A stretch of DNA of 64,000 nt, from assembly GCF_003813865.1 (NCBI RefSeq), contig NZ_RMVG01000011.1, forward strand, positions 102,618 through 166,617, given 5' to 3'. A program made the position numbers and the translations under genes. The notes below the pieces were generated by a model. The model was not told the DNA's origin and did not search any database. It worked only from the letters and a program-made list of their open reading frames with translations. This document shows, piece by piece, positions 57,904 through 64,000 of the stretch. Within the stretch, counting starts at the first letter, position 1; each line of letters begins with the position of its first letter. The stretch comes from Candidatus Pantoea deserta (GTDB taxonomy: Bacteria > Pseudomonadota > Gammaproteobacteria > Enterobacterales > Enterobacteriaceae).

Positions 57904-58230
57904 TCAGGTTGCGGGCGTGAAAGCTTTGACGCTGGTCGCTGCCCGACGGGCCTCCGGCTTGTGCTGAACCTTGTTCAGCTGGCGCTCTAGCTTGCCGATG
58001 AGGTCATTGATCGCGGTATACATGTCCTCGTGTTTAGCGCTGGCAACCAGGGTGCCGTTTGGCGTGTTAATAGTGGCGTCAGCCACAAATTCTTTTGGCG
58101 CTTTGGACAGGACGATGTGCGGATTTATCAGATGAGCTTGCCATTTTTCCAGCTTGGCGAGACGGTCTTCGACATGGTCGCGGATAGCCGCGGTGATTTC
58201 CATTTGTTTGCTGGTAATGTTCAGAATCAT
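57904..58230 (-). CDS. raiA: Ribosome-associated inhibitor RaiA
   Basis: RaiA (YfiA, protein Y) binds the 30S decoding site in cold shock and stationary phase and blocks translation. The 108-residue protein (E. coli 113) matches: '[43 protein letters not shown]', '[36 protein letters not shown]' and '[15 protein letters not shown]'. The acidic C-terminal tail of the E. coli protein (EEVEEE) is replaced here by a short FTPAT end. Codon use is ordinary. A promoter should lie in the 270-base gap upstream. Confidence 0.95.
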   Translation of the reverse strand: MILNITSKQMEITAAIRDHVEDRLAKLEKWQAHLINPHIVLSKAPKEFVADATINTPNGTLVASAKHEDMYTAINDLIGKLERQLNKVQHKPEARRAATSVKAFTPAT

Positions 58231-58453
58231 AGTTTTACCTCTCTGTCATTTCCGTCTTGGTAGGTCCAGAATAACGTGCCCAGCGGTAAAATGTGTGATG
58301 TAGATCACGAAAAAATGTCACTTTTTGTCAAGGCCAGTAATTTGCGAGAAAGGGCGAGAAGTCGGCGAAAAGGGCTTGAACCCGGTCAGGCAGAGGCGCA
58401 TGATAGGCAGGTTAGCCCAGCGGTGAAATTGAGAAATTGTCTGTTTTTCACCC

Positions 58454-58483
58454 ATAAAAAAGCAGCCTTGCGGCTGCTTTTTC
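58454..58483 (-). terminator. Terminator of bamD
   Basis: AGCAGCC (58461-58467) and GGCTGCT (58472-58478) are flanked by an A-run upstream and a T-run downstream, so the hairpin works on the minus strand for bamD and could also work on the plus strand. Confidence 0.8.
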
Positions 58484-58501
58484 ATTTCTTCGGCCTGAAG
58501 A

Positions 58502-59236
58502 TTAGCTGGCGCTATTGGCGGCGATAATTTTGGCTACCTTATCGGCCTCGGCATTCAGCTGCAAATTCCGGTAGGCGTTTTCCATCAGCGGCAGCGCATC
58601 TCTGGTTGCCTGCGTGTCTGGATAATCGCGCATCATACCTTCTACACGGTTAACAACCGCGACATAGGCTTCGCGCTTAGTATAGAATTGCGCCACCGAG
58701 AGTTCATATTTCGCCAGGCGATCTTTCAGGTAGACCTGGCGTTTTTGCGCGTCGGCCGCGTACTGGCTGTTCGGGTAGTTGCGTAACAGCTGTGCGAAGT
58801 CACGAAAGGCGTCGCGGGCATGCGTAGGATCGCGGTCGGAACGGTCTACGCCGAAAAAGCCCTGTAGCGCAGAGTCGTCCAGCGCCATATCCGTCAGGCC
58901 GCGCATATAGATGACGTAATCGATATTAGGATGGGTCGGGTTAAGACGCATGAAACGATCGATTGCGGCCTGCGCCAGTGGCAAATCAGCATTTTTGTAG
59001 TAGGCATAGATCAAATCCAGCTGTACCTGCTGAGAATAAGGACCAAAAGGATAACGGTTGTCCAGTGCTTCCAGTTGCTTAATCGCCGCTTTAAAGTTAC
59101 CGTCCTGGAGCTTTTCCTGAGCAGTAGCGTAGATTTCGGAAGGCGGGCTGTCCGGTACTGTGTCCTTTGAGCTGGAGCAACCCACAAGGGCCAGACTCAG
59201 TGTGGCAGCAGCCACCAGATATTTCATACGCGTCAT
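58502..59236 (-). CDS. bamD: Outer membrane assembly lipoprotein BamD
   Basis: BamD is the essential lipoprotein partner of BamA in the beta-barrel assembly machine. The start at ATG 59236 (244 aa; E. coli 245) gives [20 protein letters not shown] with the lipobox Cys20; a 26-residue upstream extension is not conserved. Five TPR-like repeats follow, with '[48 protein letters not shown]', '[37 protein letters not shown]' and '[39 protein letters not shown]'. It diverges from rluD across 131 bases, as in E. coli. Confidence 0.97.
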   Translation of the reverse strand: MTRMKYLVAAATLSLALVGCSSSKDTVPDSPPSEIYATAQEKLQDGNFKAAIKQLEALDNRYPFGPYSQQVQLDLIYAYYKNADLPLAQAAIDRFMRLNPTHPNIDYVIYMRGLTDMALDDSALQGFFGVDRSDRDPTHARDAFRDFAQLLRNYPNSQYAADAQKRQVYLKDRLAKYELSVAQFYTKREAYVAVVNRVEGMMRDYPDTQATRDALPLMENAYRNLQLNAEADKVAKIIAANSAS

Positions 59237-59367
59237 GACGAAATGGTTATCCTCAAATTTGTTATGGCGGAAGCTGTCCGTATAGCTCCCGGTAATGACC
59301 AGGTACGATAGCACATTATATTAAACGGCATCGCCGTGAAAACCCAACGTTAACGAAGAAGCTGTAT

Positions 59368-60348
59368 ATGGCACAACTAGTTCAACTCACCGCAACGGTC
59401 TCCGAAGCGCAACTGGGACAACGCTTAGATCAAACTTTGGCGGAATTGTTCCCTGATTATTCACGCTCGCGCATAAAAGAATGGATTCTGGACCGCCGCG
59501 TCAGCGTTAACGACGTTATCGTCGACAAACCCAAAGAGAAAGTTCTGGGCGGCGAGCGGGTCGCGATTAATGCAGAAATCGAAGAAGAGCAGCGCTGGGA
59601 AGCGCAAAACATCGCGCTGAATATTGTCTATGAAGATGACGATATTCTGGTGATCAACAAGCCACGCGATCTGGTGGTGCATCCCGGCGCCGGTAACCCA
59701 GACGGCACCGTATTGAACGCGCTGCTTTACCATTATCCTGCGATTGCCGACGTACCGCGCGCGGGCATCGTGCATCGACTGGATAAAGATACCACTGGTT
59801 TGATGGTGGTCGCGAAAACCGTACCGGCGCAAACGCATCTGGTCGAAACGCTGCAGCTGCGAGAAATCACCCGCGAGTATGAAGCGGTGGCGATTGGCAC
59901 TATGACGGCGGGCGGCACTGTGGAAGAGCCTATCAGCCGCCACTCAACCAAACGCACCCATATGGCCGTGCACCCGATGGGAAAACCTGCGGTCACGCAC
60001 TACCGCATCATGGAGCACTTCCGCGCCCATACGCGCCTGCGTTTGCGCCTTGAAACCGGCCGTACCCACCAGATTCGTGTGCATATGTCGCATATTAACC
60101 ATCCGCTGGTGGGGGATCCGCTCTATGGCGGTCGTCCGCGTCCGCCGAAAGGGGCGTCAGAACAGTTTATTGCGACACTGCGCGCGTTTGACCGTCAGGC
60201 GCTGCATGCGACGATGCTGCGCCTCTACCATCCCATTACCGGCATTGAAATGGAGTGGCATGCGCCGCTGCCGCAGGACATGGTCGACCTGATCGACGTA
60301 TTAAAAGCGGATACCGAAGAGTTCCGCGACCGGCTGGACTGGCTATGA
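59368..60348 (+). CDS. rluD: 23S rRNA pseudouridine(1911/1915/1917) synthase RluD
   Basis: RluD makes the three pseudouridines of helix 69 in 23S rRNA and is needed for normal ribosome assembly. The protein is 326 residues, as in E. coli. An S4-like RNA-binding domain ('GQRLDQTLAELFPDYSRSRIKEWILDRRVSVNDVIVDKPKEKV') precedes the catalytic domain, with Asp139 in 'AGIVHRLDKDTTGLMVVAK', the same number as in E. coli. 'RTHQIRVHMSHINHPLVGDPLYGG' is also diagnostic. It overlaps pgeF by four bases (ATGA). Confidence 0.98.
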   Translation: MAQLVQLTATVSEAQLGQRLDQTLAELFPDYSRSRIKEWILDRRVSVNDVIVDKPKEKVLGGERVAINAEIEEEQRWEAQNIALNIVYEDDDILVINKPRDLVVHPGAGNPDGTVLNALLYHYPAIADVPRAGIVHRLDKDTTGLMVVAKTVPAQTHLVETLQLREITREYEAVAIGTMTAGGTVEEPISRHSTKRTHMAVHPMGKPAVTHYRIMEHFRAHTRLRLRLETGRTHQIRVHMSHINHPLVGDPLYGGRPRPPKGASEQFIATLRAFDRQALHATMLRLYHPITGIEMEWHAPLPQDMVDLIDVLKADTEEFRDRLDWL

Positions 60349-61073
60349 GTTCCATTGTGCCGGACTGGCCCGCGCCCGCGAACGTTGGAGCCTGCTCCAC
60401 GCTGCGCCACGGCGGGGTGAGCGTCGCTCCCTGGGCGTCGTTCAACCTCGGCGGCCATGTCGGCGACGATCCGGCGCATGTGGCTGCAAACCGGCAACGG
60501 CTGGTGGACGAGACCAGCCTGCCGCAGATGCCGCGCTGGCTTGAGCAGGTGCACGGTACGGAAGTGGTTCGGCTGCCTGCCGCGTCTGAGGACGCGCTCC
60601 AGGCTGATGCCTGTATCACCTCTGATGCCGGCGTTGTTTGCGCGGTGATGACGGCGGATTGCCTGCCGGTGCTGTTTTGCTCTTATGACGGCAAAGAGGT
60701 CGCCGCAGCGCATGCTGGCTGGCGCGGCCTGTGCGCCGGAGTGCTGGAAAACACCCTGGCGCAGTTCGCTTCGCCAGCCAGCCAGATACACGCCTGGCTC
60801 GGACCGGCCATCGGCCCTGACGCTTTTGAAGTCGGTAGCGAAGTGCGCGCGGCTTTTATGGTGAAGGATGCCCGCGCGCAGCAGGCGTTTCGTTCCACTG
60901 GCGCAAAGTATTTTGCTGACATCTGGCTGCTTGCGCAGCAGCGCTTGCAGGCGGCAGGCGTGACATCGGTAAGCGTAACCCGTCGCTGCACCTTTCATGA
61001 AGATGGCGATTTTTTCTCCTTCCGACGCGACGGAACAACCGGGCGTATGGCTTCTTTAATTTGGCTGAGATAA
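60345..61073 (+). CDS. pgeF: Peptidoglycan editing factor PgeF (YfiH), multicopper/laccase-domain purine nucleosidase-like
   Basis: PgeF (YfiH) removes wrongly incorporated L-Ser from peptidoglycan precursors in E. coli, and the family (DUF152) also has nucleoside-processing members. The start at ATG 60345 (242 aa; E. coli 243) overlaps the rluD stop. A 30-residue in-frame extension inside rluD is rejected. The metal-site motifs 'WLEQVHGTEVV', 'VMTADCLPVLF' and 'AAAHAGWRGLCAGVLENT' supply His, Cys and His. 'AWLGPAIGPDAFEVG' and 'RCTFHEDGDFFSFRRDGTTGRMASLIWL' are typical. Confidence 0.94.
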   Translation: MSSIVPDWPAPANVGACSTLRHGGVSVAPWASFNLGGHVGDDPAHVAANRQRLVDETSLPQMPRWLEQVHGTEVVRLPAASEDALQADACITSDAGVVCAVMTADCLPVLFCSYDGKEVAAAHAGWRGLCAGVLENTLAQFASPASQIHAWLGPAIGPDAFEVGSEVRAAFMVKDARAQQAFRSTGAKYFADIWLLAQQRLQAAGVTSVSVTRRCTFHEDGDFFSFRRDGTTGRMASLIWLR

Positions 61074-61131
61074 CCTTACGCCACAAGACGATCCAGTAGC
61101 CGATTTTTTGCTCATGGTACAGGTCATTAAC

Positions 61132-61160
61132 CTTGAAAATTTGAGGGATGACCTCATTTA
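61132..61160 (+). promoter_or_regulatory. Sigma-32 heat-shock promoter of clpB
   Basis: CTTGAAA (61132-61138), 13 bases, CCTCATTTA (61152-61160), close to the RpoH consensus CTTGAAA/CCCCATNT and to the known E. coli clpB promoter. It is about 40 bases before the gene. Confidence 0.85.
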
Positions 61161-61197
61161 ATCTCCAGTAGCATTTTGACCTGTAATGGGAGGAATC

Positions 61198-63771
61198 ATG
61201 CGTCTGGATCGTCTTACCAACAAATTCCAACTGGCCCTTGCCGACGCACAGTCCCTTGCTCTGGGACATGACAACCAGTTTATTGAACCCCTGCATCTGA
61301 TGAGCGCGCTGCTCAATCAGGAAGGCGGATCCGTTCGTCCTTTATTAGCCTCGGCAGGTGTCGATGTGGCCTCTCTACGCAACGGCGTCGAGCAGGCGAT
61401 CAGCCGTTTACCTCAGGTAGAAGGCAGCGAAGGGGATGTGCAACCTTCAGCCGATCTGGTCCGCGTGCTTAACCTGTGCGATAAGCTGGCGCAGAAGCGC
61501 GGCGATAACTTTATTTCATCTGAACTCTTTGTTCTGGCTGCCCTTGATTCACGCGGTTCCCTGGCCGACCTGCTTAAATCAGCCGGTGCAACCACAGACA
61601 AGCTTACCCGAGCGATTGACCAGCTGCGTGGAGGAGACAACGTGAACGATCAAGGGGCTGAAGATCAGCGCCAGGCATTAAAGAAATACACCATCGATCT
61701 CACTGAGCGCGCAGAGCAGGGCAAGCTTGACCCGGTGATTGGCCGCGATGAAGAGATTCGCCGCACCATTCAGGTGCTGCAACGCCGAACCAAAAACAAC
61801 CCGGTGCTGATCGGCGAGCCTGGCGTGGGTAAAACCGCCATTGTCGAAGGTCTGGCGCAGCGCATTATCAACGGCGAAGTTCCGGAAGGGCTGAAAGGCC
61901 GCCGCGTACTGGCGCTGGATATGGGCGCGCTGGTGGCGGGCGCCAAATACCGCGGCGAGTTTGAAGAGCGCTTAAAAGGCGTACTCAACGATCTGGCTAA
62001 GCAGGAAGGCAACGTCATCCTGTTTATCGACGAGCTGCACACCATGGTGGGTGCCGGTAAAGCCGATGGCGCGATGGATGCGGGCAATATGCTGAAGCCA
62101 GCGCTGGCGCGCGGCGAGCTGCACTGCGTCGGCGCAACGACGCTGGATGAGTATCGTCAGTATATAGAGAAAGACGCGGCGCTGGAGCGCCGTTTCCAGA
62201 AAGTCTATGTTGCCGAGCCGAGCGTTGAAGATACTATCGCTATCCTGCGCGGTCTGAAAGAGCGCTATGAGTTGCATCACCATGTTCAGATCACCGACCC
62301 GGCGATTGTCGCGGCAGCGACTCTGTCGCATCGCTATATTGCCGATCGTCAGCTGCCGGATAAGGCTATCGACCTGATCGACGAGGCGGCTTCCAGCATT
62401 CGTCTTCAGATCGACTCTAAGCCGGAGTCGCTGGATCGCCTTGAGCGTCGCATTATTCAGCTGAAGCTGGAACAGCAGGCGTTGAAGAAAGAGTCTGACG
62501 ACGCCAGCATTAAGCGTCTGGAAATGCTGGAGACCGAACTCGACCAAAAAGAGCGCGAGTACGCAGAGCTGGAAGAGGAGTGGAAAGCGGAAAAGGCCTC
62601 GCTCTCCGGTACTCAGAACATCAAGGCGGAGCTGGAGCAGGCGCGTTTGTCGCTGGAACAGGCGCGACGCGTTGGCGATCTGGCGCAAATGTCTGAGCTG
62701 CAATATGGCAAAATTCCAGCGCTGGAAAAACAGCTGGCAGCCGCTACGCAGTCTGAAGGTAAAACCATGAAGCTGCTGCGCAACCGCGTAACCGATGTAG
62801 AGATCGCCGATGTGCTGGCGCGCTGGACCGGTATTCCGGTGGCGCGCATGATGGAAGGCGAGCGCGACAAGCTTCTGCGTATGGAGCAAGAGCTGCATAC
62901 TCGCGTTATCGGCCAGGACGAAGCAGTGGAAGCGGTATCGAACGCGATTCGTCGTAGTCGTGCAGGCCTGTCGGATCCCAATCGCCCAATCGGGTCGTTC
63001 CTGTTCCTTGGCCCGACCGGCGTGGGTAAAACCGAGCTTTGCAAAGCGCTGGCGAATTTCCTTTTTGACAGCGACGACGCGATGGTGCGTATCGATATGT
63101 CAGAATTTATGGAAAAACATTCGGTATCGCGTCTGGTTGGCGCGCCTCCGGGATACGTGGGTTATGAAGAGGGCGGCTATCTGACAGAAGCGGTTCGCCG
63201 TCGTCCTTACTCCGTGATCCTGCTGGATGAGGTAGAGAAGGCGCATCCGGATGTGTTTAACATCCTGCTTCAGGTGCTGGACGATGGGCGCCTCACCGAT
63301 GGGCAAGGTCGCACCGTCGACTTCCGCAATACGGTTGTCATTATGACGTCGAACCTGGGTTCCGATTTGATTCAGGAACGCTTTGGTGAGCTGAACTATG
63401 CCGAAATGAAGGATGTGGTGATGAATGTGGTCGGCCATCACTTCCGTCCTGAGTTTGTAAACCGTATCGATGAGGTGGTGGTATTCCATCCGTTAGGCGA
63501 GCAGCATATTGCTTCTATCGCGCAGATTCAGCTACAGCGACTCTATAAGCGTCTGGATGAGCGCGGCTACCAGCTGCATATTTCCGACGCGGCGCTGAAG
63601 CTGCTGGGCGAAAACGGCTACGACCCCGTGTATGGCGCACGCCCGCTGAAACGTGCGATACAGCAGCAGATTGAAAATCCGCTGGCGCAGCAGATCCTTT
63701 CCGGACAGCTGATACCGGGTAAAACCATAGAAATGGATGTTAAAGAGGGCGAAATTGTCGCTCATCAGTAA
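61198..63771 (+). CDS. clpB: Disaggregase ClpB
   Basis: ClpB is the Hsp100 ring ATPase that extracts proteins from aggregates together with DnaK. I start at ATG 61198 (857 aa, as in E. coli) because GGGAGGA lies seven bases upstream; an ATG at 61186 is part of that leader. The N domain is at about 1-145, Walker A of the first AAA+ is 'GEPGVGKT' at 206-213, and the coiled-coil middle domain is at about 410-525. Walker A of the second is 'GPTGVGKT' at 605-612, with '[14 protein letters not shown]' as the second Walker B. A GTG at codon 149, behind GGAGGAG, is the conserved internal start of the short ClpB form lacking the N domain. Confidence 0.98.
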   Translation: MRLDRLTNKFQLALADAQSLALGHDNQFIEPLHLMSALLNQEGGSVRPLLASAGVDVASLRNGVEQAISRLPQVEGSEGDVQPSADLVRVLNLCDKLAQKRGDNFISSELFVLAALDSRGSLADLLKSAGATTDKLTRAIDQLRGGDNVNDQGAEDQRQALKKYTIDLTERAEQGKLDPVIGRDEEIRRTIQVLQRRTKNNPVLIGEPGVGKTAIVEGLAQRIINGEVPEGLKGRRVLALDMGALVAGAKYRGEFEERLKGVLNDLAKQEGNVILFIDELHTMVGAGKADGAMDAGNMLKPALARGELHCVGATTLDEYRQYIEKDAALERRFQKVYVAEPSVEDTIAILRGLKERYELHHHVQITDPAIVAAATLSHRYIADRQLPDKAIDLIDEAASSIRLQIDSKPESLDRLERRIIQLKLEQQALKKESDDASIKRLEMLETELDQKEREYAELEEEWKAEKASLSGTQNIKAELEQARLSLEQARRVGDLAQMSELQYGKIPALEKQLAAATQSEGKTMKLLRNRVTDVEIADVLARWTGIPVARMMEGERDKLLRMEQELHTRVIGQDEAVEAVSNAIRRSRAGLSDPNRPIGSFLFLGPTGVGKTELCKALANFLFDSDDAMVRIDMSEFMEKHSVSRLVGAPPGYVGYEEGGYLTEAVRRRPYSVILLDEVEKAHPDVFNILLQVLDDGRLTDGQGRTVDFRNTVVIMTSNLGSDLIQERFGELNYAEMKDVVMNVVGHHFRPEFVNRIDEVVVFHPLGEQHIASIAQIQLQRLYKRLDERGYQLHISDAALKLLGENGYDPVYGARPLKRAIQQQIENPLAQQILSGQLIPGKTIEMDVKEGEIVAHQ

Positions 63772-63785
63772 CTGACCAATAGCGA

Positions 63786-63812
63786 AACGGGCCTTCTGGG
63801 CCCGTTTTTTTT
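63786..63812 (+). terminator. Terminator of clpB
   Basis: ACGGGCC (63787-63793) and GGCCCGT (63799-63805) form a seven-pair stem with a TTCTG loop, followed by seven Ts. Confidence 0.85.
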
Positions 63813-63892
63813 GCTCAGCACCCCGATTTCGCCGCATTTTTCAGCGTATCGCCTGGAAAGTAAGCGGTCAGAAAAAAAGTTGAAATTAGCCC

Positions 63893-64000
63893 TTGTCACC
63901 TGAGAAGAACTCCCTATAATGCGCCTCCACTGACACGGCACAACGGCTTACGGGGCGCGGTGTTCAGGAGACTCAGGCAGCTGAGTCGCCGGAGAAAATC
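63893..64000 (+). promoter_or_regulatory. rRNA operon P1 promoter and start of leader
   Basis: TTGTCA (63893-63898), 16 bases, TATAAT (63915-63920), then GCGCCTCCACTGACACGGCA, matching the E. coli rrn P1 core and discriminator almost base for base. An A-rich UP-like element (about 63870-63890) precedes it, and the start should be near 63929. The leader continues to the window end; no rRNA is reached. The position after clpB equals that of rrnG in E. coli. Growth-rate and ppGpp control are expected. Confidence 0.92.

Overview
The window is a 64 kb piece of chromosome from a gamma-proteobacterium of the order Enterobacterales. Its gene order is almost collinear with Escherichia coli from barA to clpB and an rRNA operon, and many proteins match the E. 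coli lengths and catalytic residue numbers exactly. GC-rich coding sequence, a cysG gene inside the cysteine operon, no mazEF beside relA and mutS lying directly against rpoS suggest an Erwiniaceae-type genome (Pantoea, Mixta or Erwinia). That family assignment is inference.

Layout. 1-8.8 kb: barA (5' part only, minus strand), rlmD, relA, mazG, pyrG, eno. 8.85-10.5 kb: an AT-rich accessory insert with a lone type VI secretion Hcp, a DUF2778/Tlde1-type L,D-transpeptidase-like toxin and a secreted probable immunity protein. 10.7-12.5 kb: queE and queD (queuosine) flanking an unusual inorganic pyrophosphatase with a signal peptide. 12.8-23 kb: sulfate assimilation (cysJIH, cysG-cysDNC), interrupted by a YciI-like gene and a divergent Iap-type M28 peptidase. 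23-29.8 kb: ygbE, ftsB, ispD, ispF, truD, surE, pcm, nlpD, rpoS. 29.9-37.9 kb: mutS, an orphan prepilin peptidase, mltB, yjdM, a DapA-family lyase, tam, pncC. 38-46.7 kb: recA-recX, alaS, csrA, a tRNA-Ser plus four identical tRNA-Arg genes, yqaB, yqaA, gshA. 46.7-53.8 kb: the sRNA micA, luxS, yfjD, ypjD, ffh, rpsP-rimM-trmD-rplS and a GNAT gene. 53.8-57.9 kb: aroF-tyrA facing pheA with its pheL attenuator. 57.9-64 kb: raiA, bamD, rluD, pgeF, clpB and the P1 promoter of an rRNA operon running out of the window.

How the genes work together. CysDNC activates sulfate to PAPS, CysH reduces PAPS to sulfite, and CysJI reduces sulfite to sulfide using siroheme made by CysG, so the whole route from sulfate to sulfide is present. 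AroF, TyrA and PheA make tyrosine and phenylalanine, with a good TyrR box before aroF and a seven-Phe leader peptide before pheA. RelA, MazG, RpoS, RecA, CsrA, RaiA, ClpB and MicA form a dense set of stress regulators. Readable control sites include a LexA box at recA, sigma-32 and sigma-E type promoters at clpB and micA, and a stringent-type tRNA promoter.

The most unusual parts are the Hcp-toxin-immunity insert between eno and queE, the exported pyrophosphatase between queE and queD, the Iap homologue with altered active-site residues, the orphan prepilin peptidase, and several unexplained inverted repeats upstream of hcp, queE and yqaB. All calls were made by reading the sequence and comparing with remembered family sequences. 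No database search was run.
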